Origin: Sporobacter sp963677825
GTDB taxonomy: Bacteria; Bacillota; Clostridia; Oscillospirales; Oscillospiraceae
NCBI GenBank assembly: GCA_963677825.2
Contig: CAXXEF010000001.1
Location: forward strand, 2,660,818 to 2,724,817
Length of the DNA stretch: 64,000 nucleotides
Direction of reading: 5' to 3'
In this document: one piece after another, positions 15,812 to 24,320 of the stretch
How positions within the stretch are numbered: position 1 is the first letter of the stretch
Layout: each line of letters begins with the position of its first letter
Program-made: the position numbers and the translations under genes
Notes under the pieces: generated by a model
Database searches by the model: none
The model's input: only the letters and a program-made list of their open reading frames with translations
Told to the model about the DNA's origin: nothing

Positions 15812-16345
15812 TTGCCGGCAGCGAAAGATATGTCGCTAAATCGCGGCCATTTTACGCAAGAACAGATAGAAAACAGGGAAAAAAGCAAGGCAAGTGTGAC
15901 GCCTTCCGTTAAGCTTCAGGTCCCGGATGTCATCAAGTCAAACGTCTCATACATGCGTGTGTGGAAGGCAACGCTGAAGCTCTACAAAGGGACGCAGCTG
16001 CTCAACGCGCTCGACAGCGATCTGCTGGCCCGGTACTGCATCGAGAAGCACAATCTGCAGGAACTGTATGGAGAGCGGGACGCGTATCGGAAGACCGGCT
16101 ATTACAAAGCCCGAGCCGTCGACAATCTGTACGAAGAAAAAGACGGCGCGTATAACGAAATCAAGATCACGCCCGAGACGTATCTGGACACCTTGCTCCG
16201 GCTCGAAACACGCATCGAGGTTAAAACGAAGCTGCTCAACCAGATGGCGATCGCGCTGTACATGACGCCCAAGGCGAGAGCGGGCGCTGTGCCGATGAAA
16301 CCGGATAAGGAGCCGATCGACGGCAACGCCGACATGTTTGATTGA
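15812..16345 (+). CDS. terS: Phage terminase small subunit (P27 family)
   Basis: A 177-residue protein that recognises the packaging site and recruits the large subunit. The middle and C-terminal helices (ALDSDLLARYCIEKHNLQEL...; LLNQMAIALYMTPKARAG) match P27-type small terminases. The start is a TTG with GGAGGGG upstream. It is separated from terL by an inserted antisense gene at 16361, which is unusual because terS and terL normally adjoin. Confidence 0.85.
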   Translation: MPAAKDMSLNRGHFTQEQIENREKSKASVTPSVKLQVPDVIKSNVSYMRVWKATLKLYKGTQLLNALDSDLLARYCIEKHNLQELYGERDAYRKTGYYKARAVDNLYEEKDGAYNEIKITPETYLDTLLRLETRIEVKTKLLNQMAIALYMTPKARAGAVPMKPDKEPIDGNADMFD

Positions 16346-16360
16346 ATGATGCCAAGGTAA

Positions 16361-17545
16361 TTAGTACGTCCAAACATTCCCGTCTACTGTGCAATTTTCA
16401 AATGCAATAGCGGGATAATAGTCTGTCAGATAATTGCAGCTGTTATTGGTGAACTCAGTATTGATAATGTTGACGGCTCCACCTCTATACCCGTAGAATC
16501 CAACAAACTCAAAGAAATACGCGGGCTCGTCCCAGTCTAACTCACTTTCCTGTGTATTATTATCAATCTTACAGCTATCAATAAGGATTTTTGAGGTGCC
16601 TATGATTCTAAAGAAACTCCACTCGAAGCTGTTGCTGTTTATCATATCGCACCCAGTAAATGAAACACGCGGGGAATTGTTGACATAAATAACATCGCTA
16701 TAGGCTTCATGGTTTTGAATTTTAGTGTTGATAAATGAAATATTATCAGAACCTTCAATTAACAAAGCTTTGAAGGAGCAGTGGTTAATATCCGAATCCA
16801 AGCAAGTTAAATCAGTTGTATGGCCGATTGTTAAACCAATACTACCGCAGCCATAAAACTCGGATTTACTTATATCGACATTACGACAGTGGTCAAACGT
16901 TAGCACGCCTGCATCACATCGATACTCCATTGGGGTATGCCCGGCAGTAATGTTTTGAATCTTGATATTTCTGCAATACCTAAAATTTATAATCTCAGCG
17001 TATCTTGAAGAAACTACAAGCTCGGTTGTTCCCGTATCTGAACCTTTTATCGTTAAATTATCAATGTTTCGAATGTTTAGCTCGTAGCCTTCTTCGTAAT
17101 ATAGCGAGCCCCAAACAACAGTGTAGTCATCATCATTGGTTTGGTCGACATTAGACAGATTGTATATGCCTGGTTCTAGAATAATAGTTCTGTTTGAACC
17201 AATTGCATCGACAAACTCTTGTGCTGTACTCACTATTATTTCTTGTGTAGGTGGTGTTCCGATATAAACACTGCTCGTTTCACCGATCCACTCGACTTCT
17301 TTACCAAGTGCTTCGGACACAGCCCTAACCGGTAGATATGTTGAGCCGTTATAAATGAAGGGCTCGACAGCGTTACCATTTACATCTTGTGGTTCAATGA
17401 GGTCGCCATCTACAACAATTTGAATATCTCGATAGGCAACAGAGATCATTTTAGATATTGATTCGGCAAAGACGGTTGTGGACAATATGACCAGAACGGT
17501 CATCAGCAATACACCGGTAAGGAAACCCTTGAACTCTTTTCTCAT
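16361..17545 (-). CDS. Secreted right-handed beta-helix protein with copper-amine-oxidase-like N-domain
   Basis: A 394-residue protein. An N-terminal signal (FKGFLTGVLLMTVLVILSTT) is followed by a copper amine oxidase N-terminal-like domain (residues 30-95; VNGNAVEPFIYNGSTYLPVR, AVSEALGKEVEW), a wall-associated module in Clostridia. From residue 100 on there are repeating beta-helix rungs (NITAGHTP, CRNVDISKSEFYGCG, SPRVSFTGCDMINS) of the pectin-lyase-like fold. It could be a surface adhesin or glycan-binding/degrading protein. It sits antisense between terS and terL, is AT-richer than the phage genes, and so is an insertion, probably expressed in the lysogen. Confidence 0.75.
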   Translation of the reverse strand: MRKEFKGFLTGVLLMTVLVILSTTVFAESISKMISVAYRDIQIVVDGDLIEPQDVNGNAVEPFIYNGSTYLPVRAVSEALGKEVEWIGETSSVYIGTPPTQEIIVSTAQEFVDAIGSNRTIILEPGIYNLSNVDQTNDDDYTVVWGSLYYEEGYELNIRNIDNLTIKGSDTGTTELVVSSRYAEIINFRYCRNIKIQNITAGHTPMEYRCDAGVLTFDHCRNVDISKSEFYGCGSIGLTIGHTTDLTCLDSDINHCSFKALLIEGSDNISFINTKIQNHEAYSDVIYVNNSPRVSFTGCDMINSNSFEWSFFRIIGTSKILIDSCKIDNNTQESELDWDEPAYFFEFVGFYGYRGGAVNIINTEFTNNSCNYLTDYYPAIAFENCTVDGNVWTY

Positions 17546-17578
17546 ATTTAGTACCTCACATAATCAATTAATTTAAAA

Positions 17579-17604
17579 AACTATATCACATCAGAAAATT
17601 ACAT
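17579..17604. repeat. Cassette-edge motif, copy 1
   Basis: AACTATATCAC followed by AGAAAATTACA lies upstream of the antisense beta-helix gene, next to terL. Similar sequence occurs at 23401 and 25843, each just beyond the promoter side of an antisense cargo gene and before a phage gene. Confidence 0.55.
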
Positions 17605-17627
17605 ACAAGGCATAATTAGCCAGGTGG

Positions 17628-19451
17628 GTGTGGCCCATGGAGACTACAAAAAAGAATAGAGCGCCGGATATTACAGCGCAGATGCATCCGGCGGAACGAT
17701 ATGCCCGCGAGGTTGTCGCGGGCCTTCTTGTCTGCTGTGAGTGGGAGATAAAAGCCTGCAAGCGGCATCTCAGCGATCTGACTCGCCAGGGGACGGAAGA
17801 CTTCCCGTACGTCTTTGACGAGAGCCGGGCGCAGCGCATCTACGATTGGTTCGAGCGGTGCTGCCGGCATCCACGCGGCGTGTTCTCCGGCCAGCTTATC
17901 AAGCTCAACAGCTCGCAGAAGTTTGATCTCGGGTGCATTTTCGGCTGGGTTCACAAGGACACAGGCCGCCGGCGGTTTAAGAAAGCCTTTGATATGCAGG
18001 GGCGCGGCAACGCAAAGTCCGTCAAGCTCTCCGGCGTCGGGCTATACGGCATGTGTTCCGACTGTGTTTACCCGCCGGGGCATCCGGAGCTGAGGCAATA
18101 CGAGCTATCCCCAGAAATCGACTGTGCCGCCGTTGATAAGCCGCAGGCGAAAATCATCTGGCAGGACGCCGTGACCATGGGGAAGGCCAGCCCGGACATC
18201 AGCAAGAGGCTCAAATTCCTCAATGCGCATATCACGCACAAAACGCGTGCGGGCATCATGCGGCCGTTTTCAAAAGAGACGAAGAACAAGGACGGCGCAG
18301 CGCCGTGCATCTACGAGATTGACGAGTACCACGCGCATCCAACGTCTATGTTTTACGATATCGGCCAGTCGTCTTTCGGTAAGCGGCCGCAATGCCTGAT
18401 GTACATCATCACGACGGCCGGCAACAACGCCGAAAACAATCCCTGCAAAATCGAATATGATATCTGCTGCAAAATCCTCAATGGTGAAATCGACCAGGAG
18501 GATTATTTTTGTATCATCCGGCAGCTCGATAATGGCGACGATCCGCACGACTTCAGGAACCTGCCGAAAGCGAATCCGATGCTGCACGAGCCGACGGAAT
18601 ACAGCGACATCCTGCTCGAGGAGATTATCTCGGAGCACAACATCGCCTTTGGCTCCGGTGACCCGGCGAAGATCCGTGAGTGGCTCATCAAGCGCTGCGA
18701 CCTGTGGCAGGAGGGCGCGAACGACAAATACATGGACGGACTCATGGACGTCTGGAAGTCCAGAGCGGTTACCCGGGCGGCGTTCGAGGAGCTGGTGCGC
18801 GGCTTGCCGTGCCTCGTCGGCGACGACCTGTCTAAACGGATCGACCTGACTGGGCAGGCGTATATGTATCGGCTAGCGGACGGGCGGTATGCGCTGCGGA
18901 CGCGCGGCTTTATACCGGAAAGCGGCGTCAAGCGGCATGAACACACCGACCGCGTGCCATATCGGCACTGGGCGAAGCAGGGACATGTGATCATCACCGA
19001 GGGGGACGTGATCGACTATGACTGGCTTATTGAGGACGTCCATCAGCAGGAGACGGATCTCGGCATCAAGGTATTGGAATTTGATATCGACGCGAACCTC
19101 GCGACGTCCTATGGTAACGAGATAATTAAGCAGGGATACGAGCTGGTTGAGGTCCGGCAGAATATCACGACGCTGTCGGAGGCGACGAAGTTATTCCGGG
19201 AAATGACGATTAAAGGTGAGCTCATTCATGAGGAGAATCCGTGCCTGGACTGGTGCGTATCGAATGCCTTTCAGTACACGGACGCGAACGAGAACATCCG
19301 GCTGTCCAAGAAAAACAAAGACGACAGCCAGAGGATTGACCTGCTGGCTGCCGCGATTAACTGTATGGTCAGGCTGTCGGCCCTGAGTGAAGTGAAGGTC
19401 AACGTGGCGGAATTCGCCGACGCCGAATTTTTAGACAGGTTGTGGAACTGA
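17628..19451 (+). CDS. terL: Phage terminase large subunit
   Basis: A 607-residue ATPase-nuclease that pumps DNA into the prohead. The Walker A variant DMQGRGNAKSVKLS lies near residue 125, Walker B as PCIYEIDEYHAH near 230, and nuclease Asp residues in VGDDLSKRIDLT and LEFDIDANLATS. The layout fits the Terminase_1 (HK97/P27-partner) family and its usual length of 550-610. The frame opens at GTG 17628; an ATG at 17637 is an alternative, both with AGGTGGG. Its stop overlaps the ATG of the next gene. Fragments of this gene are found again at 38499. Confidence 0.93.
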   Translation: MWPMETTKKNRAPDITAQMHPAERYAREVVAGLLVCCEWEIKACKRHLSDLTRQGTEDFPYVFDESRAQRIYDWFERCCRHPRGVFSGQLIKLNSSQKFDLGCIFGWVHKDTGRRRFKKAFDMQGRGNAKSVKLSGVGLYGMCSDCVYPPGHPELRQYELSPEIDCAAVDKPQAKIIWQDAVTMGKASPDISKRLKFLNAHITHKTRAGIMRPFSKETKNKDGAAPCIYEIDEYHAHPTSMFYDIGQSSFGKRPQCLMYIITTAGNNAENNPCKIEYDICCKILNGEIDQEDYFCIIRQLDNGDDPHDFRNLPKANPMLHEPTEYSDILLEEIISEHNIAFGSGDPAKIREWLIKRCDLWQEGANDKYMDGLMDVWKSRAVTRAAFEELVRGLPCLVGDDLSKRIDLTGQAYMYRLADGRYALRTRGFIPESGVKRHEHTDRVPYRHWAKQGHVIITEGDVIDYDWLIEDVHQQETDLGIKVLEFDIDANLATSYGNEIIKQGYELVEVRQNITTLSEATKLFREMTIKGELIHEENPCLDWCVSNAFQYTDANENIRLSKKNKDDSQRIDLLAAAINCMVRLSALSEVKVNVAEFADAEFLDRLWN

Positions 19452-19606
19452 TGAAGAAGTACATTGAAGATATCCTGATCCTGAGCGGGCTCGCGCTTAT
19501 CGTATTCGCGACGTTCCGCCTCTCGGTGACTGCGGGGCTCTACGCCGCCGGTGTGTGCCTGCTCGGGCTCGGCGTGTGGGCGGCGGTGAAGTGCGGGAGC
19601 AGGTGA
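19451..19606 (+). CDS. Small two-helix membrane protein after terL (copy 1)
   Basis: A 51-residue protein with two hydrophobic segments (LILSGLALIVFATF and AGLYAAGVCLLGLGVWAAV). Its ATG overlaps the terL stop. In related prophages a small ORF of this kind lies between terL and portal. It is present again at 24064 (full) and 21556 (3' part), which marks it as the duplicated edge of a cargo hotspot. Function unknown. Confidence 0.65.
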   Translation: MKKYIEDILILSGLALIVFATFRLSVTAGLYAAGVCLLGLGVWAAVKCGSR

Positions 19607-19706
19607 GGGGAAAAGGGGGACTAGCATGATGGGTATAATCACATAACTGTGAGTTCACATTACAGGAACCTTTTTGCGATTGATAATTGGCAGTAACAGC
19701 GTCTTG

Positions 19707-20789
19707 CTATCTGCCGACATAATCTAAAAACATGTTTCCGCTAAGAGTATTCCATATCACTTCTGCGCCTTCTTTAATTTCCGCAGTAGCCCCAACCATT
19801 TCCTCTTTTTCTGAAATTAAAGTCAATATCTCATCTGGCGTAATAAAGGGTACATTTGCCTCATCGAAGATTTCTTTATATATGCTATTCGTATAAAGGC
19901 TCACATCATCAATAAAGTTCATATTATCGTCGTAAATGTAGAACGTATAGAACAATTCTTCTTTATCAATATCATATGTACTAGTAGCATTCTGACTATT
20001 AACAAAGTGTATGGAATCTAACATAATTCCGCCGGTTATCCCTTTTGCGTCAGCCACACTTGGGATATTATTCAAAATATCTCTCATAACAAGCTGATGA
20101 ATATCGAGCTCATGGCTAATCGATAAAATGAACTGCCAGTTTCCATCTTTGTCAATTAGACCATACTCATTAATATGATTTGTCGCTCCAGCACTACCGG
20201 CAGATTGATAATATCCGTATTCATTAATTGTGGTTTCGCTTCTAGCCCATGTCTCATAATAATAACAAAGAGATAGTTTGCCGTTGATATATTTCAAGAC
20301 ATAAACAAGAGTGCTGTCATCATCCTCATAATATTTGTCCACACCATAAAAGCAAAGGGCGAGCTCATTTACGCCATCATTACCACAATCGATATAGCTG
20401 TAATTAATGTGTTTAATTTTCTGATTTTCGGAGTATTCAAAATAATGTGCTGTGACTATGCTGAGTATTTCCGAAAGTGTATAATCGCTTTCTGGATTAT
20501 ATAGAGGTACCCCCATATAGTCTGTTTGCATAAAACGGTCAAACAATACAGTCGTTTCATTATTTAGAAATTTTTCGTAGGCTTCCATCGAAAGATTTTC
20601 TATAGTAAGCGCCGGTGCTGTTGTTGGTGTGATCGTTGGGGTTGACGAAGGTTCAATACTTGATGTGATAGTTGGAGCTAATGAAATTTGTGAAGAAGAT
20701 GAAATAGTTGGCTCGGATTTATTACATCCGCTAATTATGAGTAATGCCCCAGCTGATATAATTAGGATTTTCAATCTGTTTTTCTTCAC
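19707..20789 (-). CDS. Lipoprotein paired with a potassium channel
   Basis: A 360-residue protein with a lipoprotein signal (LIISAGALLIISGC, Cys about 22), then a Ser/Thr/Pro-rich linker to residue 60. The rest is a soluble domain rich in Tyr, Asp and Asn that I cannot assign. It would sit on the outer face of the membrane. Its start overlaps the stop codon of the upstream ion channel by 4 bases, so the two are co-translated. AT content and orientation differ from the flanking phage genes, indicating cargo. It may be a partner of the channel, a defence factor, or lysogenic conversion. Confidence 0.6.
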   Translation of the reverse strand: MKKNRLKILIISAGALLIISGCNKSEPTISSSSQISLAPTITSSIEPSSTPTITPTTAPALTIENLSMEAYEKFLNNETTVLFDRFMQTDYMGVPLYNPESDYTLSEILSIVTAHYFEYSENQKIKHINYSYIDCGNDGVNELALCFYGVDKYYEDDDSTLVYVLKYINGKLSLCYYYETWARSETTINEYGYYQSAGSAGATNHINEYGLIDKDGNWQFILSISHELDIHQLVMRDILNNIPSVADAKGITGGIMLDSIHFVNSQNATSTYDIDKEELFYTFYIYDDNMNFIDDVSLYTNSIYKEIFDEANVPFITPDEILTLISEKEEMVGATAEIKEGAEVIWNTLSGNMFLDYVGR

Positions 20790-21514
20790 CTTTCATCTCC
20801 TTGTGTTTTACTGATTTCCTTCATATACCCAGCGGTGATAATTCCAGCTGGAAGGGCTATTATCGCAATACCGAAAATCGCTGATATCATAGTCACAGAT
20901 CTGCCGGCCATCGTAACTGGATAAATATCCCCATAGCCCATTGTCGTGAGTGAGACGGTTGCCCAGTAGATCGCATCGAAAAACGAATTGAAACTGTCTG
21001 GTTCTACATTGAAGACGATAAGTGCCGAGATAATTATGTAGCCAACCGCCAAAACACCGACAGCAATCAATGGCCCTTTCTGATTTTTCAAGACTGTGGC
21101 TATGATTTGGAAGTTCTTTGAGTAGCGAAGAATTTTAAATACACGAAACACCCGTGCGCTACGAATAAGTCTCAATATACGAAGTACTCTAAACCCATTG
21201 CCAAGAATACTAAAGGATGGCAGTATGCTCAGCAAGTCAACAATGGCCCATCCGGTAACTGGATAAAGGATAAATGACGCCGCACCTTTGCTCAGCTTAA
21301 TGTCGGCGGTACTTAGTCTCAGCGCGTAATCAATTATGAATATCGATACACATACAGTTTCAATAATTCTGAAAACAGCGAATTCTTGTTTAAAGGCCAA
21401 TGGCATTAAACTCACAACAATGACGATCATCATCGTGAGGTCATATATTTTACTGTATATATCACTGTCCGTGGCTGGTTCGATTATTTGATATATGCGC
21501 TTTCTAATTGCCAA
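20786..21514 (-). CDS. Voltage-gated potassium channel (KvAP-type)
   Basis: A 242-residue six-segment channel. The S4 segment has regularly spaced arginines (FRVLRILRLIRSARVFRVFK, 108-127). The pore helix and filter read ATVSLTTMGYGDIYPV (filter TMGYGD at 191-196). The S6 segment is VTMISAIFGIAIIALPAGI, and there is no C-terminal RCK domain. Channels of this family pass K+ when the membrane depolarises. It forms a two-gene unit with the lipoprotein that follows. Finding it inside a prophage packaging module suggests an effector or conversion role, which is inference. Confidence 0.85.
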   Translation of the reverse strand: MAIRKRIYQIIEPATDSDIYSKIYDLTMMIVIVVSLMPLAFKQEFAVFRIIETVCVSIFIIDYALRLSTADIKLSKGAASFILYPVTGWAIVDLLSILPSFSILGNGFRVLRILRLIRSARVFRVFKILRYSKNFQIIATVLKNQKGPLIAVGVLAVGYIIISALIVFNVEPDSFNSFFDAIYWATVSLTTMGYGDIYPVTMAGRSVTMISAIFGIAIIALPAGIITAGYMKEISKTQGDER

Positions 21515-21555
21515 GTACTAAACCTCCCGATGTATAGGTGGCTTGTTACATTTGT

Positions 21556-21648
21556 GCGACGTTCCACCTTTCGGTGACGGCGCGGCTTTATGCCGCCGGC
21601 GTGTGCCAGCCGGGGCTTGGTGCGTGGGCAGCGAAGGAGGGGGGATAA
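21556..21648 (+). pseudogene. 3' fragment of the small membrane protein gene (copy 2)
   Basis: These 93 bases match the last 30 codons of the gene at 19451 (GCGACGTTCCACCTTTCGGT... to the stop), with several changes and no start. It separates two cargo cassettes and shows where an older copy of the terL-portal junction stood. Confidence 0.8.
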
Positions 21649-21706
21649 TCAATTAATCAAGAGAGGGATATATTTATTGGTGTAAGAGGAAAAAGCTTTA
21701 TCAGGC

Positions 21707-22087
21707 CTACACATTCTGCCTAATCCATAATTCTAATGAATCTTTTCTATTTGCAACAACCGCTATGTTTAACGCTGAAATTGTCGAACTAGTGCTATCG
21801 GTAATTCTAACAGCTACTACTGGCTTCCCGATGCTTTTGGCGAACTTAATCTCGTCAATTGACATTCCCGTGTTATTTGCTGGTCGATTTGAGCACACTA
21901 CCACGCTAGCATACCGAATTTGTTTCTGAATCTGTGGATCAACGTTGAATCTCCTATCCACAGTATCAAAAGGTGAACTACTTGGTACTGAGTAATCTCT
22001 AACTTTGAATTTAGTGCGATCGAGAAGCGCACTGATTGTGGAATAATCACTATTGTTCCACCGATGTGGTATAAATACATTAATCAT
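21707..22087 (-). CDS. TIR-like ThsB-type protein (DUF1863)
   Basis: A 126-residue protein with the TIR-like ThsB fold pattern: MINVFIPHRW (first strand and BB loop start), DYSVPSSSPFDT, then QIRYASVVVCSNRPANNTGMSIDEIKFAKSIGKPVVAVR. Glu79 in the SIDEI helix is the likely catalytic Glu. In Thoeris systems such proteins sense phage and make a cyclic ADP-ribose-type signal from NAD+. It follows the caspase-like gene by 21 bp on the same strand, so they form one operon. It is small, close to a stand-alone ThsB. Activity is inferred from family and context. Confidence 0.8.
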   Translation of the reverse strand: MINVFIPHRWNNSDYSTISALLDRTKFKVRDYSVPSSSPFDTVDRRFNVDPQIQKQIRYASVVVCSNRPANNTGMSIDEIKFAKSIGKPVVAVRITDSTSSTISALNIAVVANRKDSLELWIRQNV

Positions 22088-22108
22088 TTTTTGCCTCCAA
22101 AACTAGTC

Positions 22109-23068
22109 TTAAAACCTAGTATCCTTTGATAATTTCCAGTAATGTAATCCGAGTGCCGTTAATTTGCATGATTTACTTTTCATTGCTGCGAAATACATAT
22201 GTTCTTCATCTACCGGTTCAACGAGTCCAACACTTTCAAATAGTTGGAGTTCTCTAAACTTGTCCACATTTTCATCTAATGCGTAAGGCTTAATAATTTC
22301 GTGTTCATAATTCGGATTGTTAGTAAACTCAAAAGACGGATCCAATTTAAAGTCATCACTTGGAGAACTAAAATATTGGCCTAGTTTGCGCAAAATTGTT
22401 TTTGGCACTCTTGGTTCAATATCACGGATTGAAAGAAATTGCTTGATGTTAGTCTTAAAAACAGGGCGCTGTTGCCAAGCGCCAAGTGATTGATCAATAA
22501 AAGAATATATGCTTGCGGGTGTTATTCTACCTGTAATATCCGCAGCGCTTCCTCTTAGTCCCTGCAAGAACAAACTTGTAAATAGACCTTGTCCGTTGCT
22601 CTCGGCAGATGCTTCATCACTCAAGCTTGATGACATTATAGTGATTCCTTCGCCAAGAACGGACTCGTTGCTGTTTGTTATTGACAATTCTCCGAATCTT
22701 CCAGAAAAACAACAATCTAGAATAACAATTTTGTTTTTACATAATGATCTGTTTGCTAACGCTAAAACCTCAGTCATTAATACCCCTAGATCTCGACCGC
22801 GATAATCAGGAGTCACAAGGTGACCTGACGCACTACCATGACCTGAAAAATATAGTAGAGAAGCATCTGCTTGGCCACTAAATAAACGATCAAGTAAATC
22901 GAGGAACTCAGCTTTTGTTTTAACATTAAGTTTTAAAGAAACATCAAAATTAGGTGAGCCATCACCATTTGTTTTCAACAATTCGGCTACTGCATTAGCA
23001 TCATTTACACATCCTTCTAAAGGGAACGATGGATATTCATCGATGCCGATCACTAATGCTTTCTTCAT
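22109..23068 (-). CDS. Caspase-like protease (peptidase C14), probable Thoeris-type effector
   Basis: A 319-residue protein. Residues 1-215 are a metacaspase-like C14 domain: KKALVIGIDEYPSFPLEGC at the N-terminus, catalytic His77 in LLYFSGHGSASG, and catalytic Cys120 in VILDCCFSGRFGE. The C-terminal 100 residues are unassigned and could sense the signal. It has no membrane segment. GAGGTG precedes the chosen ATG at 23068; a GTG three codons earlier is possible. Type IV Thoeris, as I recall it, pairs a TIR signal-producer with a caspase-like effector whose activation stops growth of infected cells. This operon has exactly that composition. Confidence 0.85.
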   Translation of the reverse strand: MKKALVIGIDEYPSFPLEGCVNDANAVAELLKTNGDGSPNFDVSLKLNVKTKAEFLDLLDRLFSGQADASLLYFSGHGSASGHLVTPDYRGRDLGVLMTEVLALANRSLCKNKIVILDCCFSGRFGELSITNSNESVLGEGITIMSSSLSDEASAESNGQGLFTSLFLQGLRGSAADITGRITPASIYSFIDQSLGAWQQRPVFKTNIKQFLSIRDIEPRVPKTILRKLGQYFSSPSDDFKLDPSFEFTNNPNYEHEIIKPYALDENVDKFRELQLFESVGLVEPVDEEHMYFAAMKSKSCKLTALGLHYWKLSKDTRF

Positions 23069-23400
23069 AGTAGTCACCTCATTTCATTTGACTAAAATAG
23101 TGGGGAACGAAAAATTTCTGCATACTAATAGCTTGCATTGGTAGAGATAGGTGTTGTGGCAAAATATGGTGGTAGACACCGTGCGCCAATCATAGAAATG
23201 CTGACCCTGTTTTTTGTTAGCATAACATACTCTTGTTGGTGTTAATAATTTTGCTTAAGAATTGCATACTTAGCTAACTTATGCTTTTCTAAGTTAGCTA
23301 CAAGTATAGATTATTGAACTGATCTAGTTTATTCCATTAGATTTACGTTGTGTGTGTGATTTCCTATTATTTGCGAAAACGTAGCCTATAATTAGAGTAT

Positions 23401-23610
23401 AATATATCACGCCAGAAATTAACAATCAACAAAAAATACCAAGAAGCGACAGGATTTGCCTGTCGCTTTTTAGCGGATATATTCTTTTATATCAGAACAA
23501 AACATGCAGTGAGGTGATTGTATGCTTTTGCGGAGCAGACATAGACCGCGGATACGTAACGAAGACGATTGGGATGTAGGGTTCAACAGCCACCGAGCAT
23601 TCTATGCAAA
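23401..23610. repeat. Duplicated portal leader with cassette-edge motif, copy 2
   Basis: About 200 bases here match 25843-26040: AATATATCAC, a run ATCAACAAAAAATACCAA, a hairpin (GCGACAGG / CCTGTCGC followed by TTTTT at about 23445-23470) and the portal ribosome site. The stretch 23078-23400 upstream is AT-rich, holds the caspase promoter side, and shows no gene. Confidence 0.85.
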
Positions 23611-23638
23611 CAGTGCTCGCTTTTCGGGCTGGTTATAG
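23522..23638 (+). pseudogene. 5' fragment of the portal gene
   Basis: The first 27 codons match the portal gene at 25965 (MLLRSRHRPRIRNEDDWDVG against MLFRSIQRPRIRNEDDWGAG), with the same leader. The match then stops and an unrelated 11-codon tail reaches a TAG. The GAGGTG site is intact, so a 38-residue peptide could still be made. Confidence 0.85.
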
Positions 23639-23654
23639 AGCTTGTTTGCTATAG

Positions 23655-24023
23655 TCACTCAACAACTTTATATCCCGCCTCTTCAAGCGAGCGTATTGCT
23701 CTTATGTAATTCTCTGCTTTTATCAGAATGTAATCTGTATTAAATGTCGAGATTGCAAAAATGCTTATATCGTTATCAGCCAACAAACTCGTAACCTTTG
23801 ATAATATCCCAACAAGCGAAAAATCCAATAACCCCTGTATTCTAAAGGCTTTCCAACCATCTTCTCTCTTAATTACATTTGAAGGTACATTTTCTGTTGG
23901 GCAAACCAAATATAGTTCCTCATCTGTTTTTCCAAGAAAGAAGAACTCGCCATTTAAATCTATTGCAGATATATCTTTCAATTTGCATACTGAAAAACTG
24001 CATTCGATTTTCTTTATATTCAT
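23655..24023 (-). CDS. ACT-domain protein, cargo gene
   Basis: A 122-residue protein. The C-terminal half (FSLVGILSKVTSLLADNDISI, then YILIKAENYIRAIRSLEEAG) has the beta-alpha-beta-beta-alpha-beta pattern of ACT domains, which bind amino acids; the N-terminal half resembles a second, degenerate ACT unit. It lies antisense between a portal fragment and the repeated terL end. The ATG at 24023 (MNIKKIECSF) is chosen; an ATG 15 bases earlier is possible. A stand-alone pair of ACT domains usually has a sensor or regulatory role. It has no operon partner here. Confidence 0.65.
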   Translation of the reverse strand: MNIKKIECSFSVCKLKDISAIDLNGEFFFLGKTDEELYLVCPTENVPSNVIKREDGWKAFRIQGLLDFSLVGILSKVTSLLADNDISIFAISTFNTDYILIKAENYIRAIRSLEEAGYKVVE

Positions 24024-24063
24024 AGGCGCATACCTCAAGACCTTGTTTCAGGTTGTGGAACTG

Positions 24064-24216
24064 ATGAAGAAATACATTGAAGATATCCTTATCCTGAGCG
24101 GGCTCGCGCTTATCGTATTCCCTACGTTCCAGTTGTCCGTGACTGCGGTGCTCTACGCCGCCGGCGCGTGTCTGCTGGGGCTGGGTGTGTGGGCAGCGGT
24201 GAGGTGCGGTGGATAG
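24064..24216 (+). CDS. Small two-helix membrane protein (copy 3, full length)
   Basis: A 50-residue protein nearly identical in its first 18 residues to that at 19451 and diverged afterwards. Its upstream 16 bases (CAGGTTGTGGAACTG) are the last codons of terL, so the duplication reached into terL. The ribosome site is lost with terL, and it may no longer be translated well. Confidence 0.6.
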   Translation: MKKYIEDILILSGLALIVFPTFQLSVTAVLYAAGACLLGLGVWAAVRCGG

Positions 24217-24320
24217 GGGGGAGGGGAAGCGGGGTGATTCAGTTTGCGTATGTACATCTTGGTGTTATAAACATAATGGGAATAAGTGAAAAAACAAACC
24301 AAGAATGAACAATGATCAAT

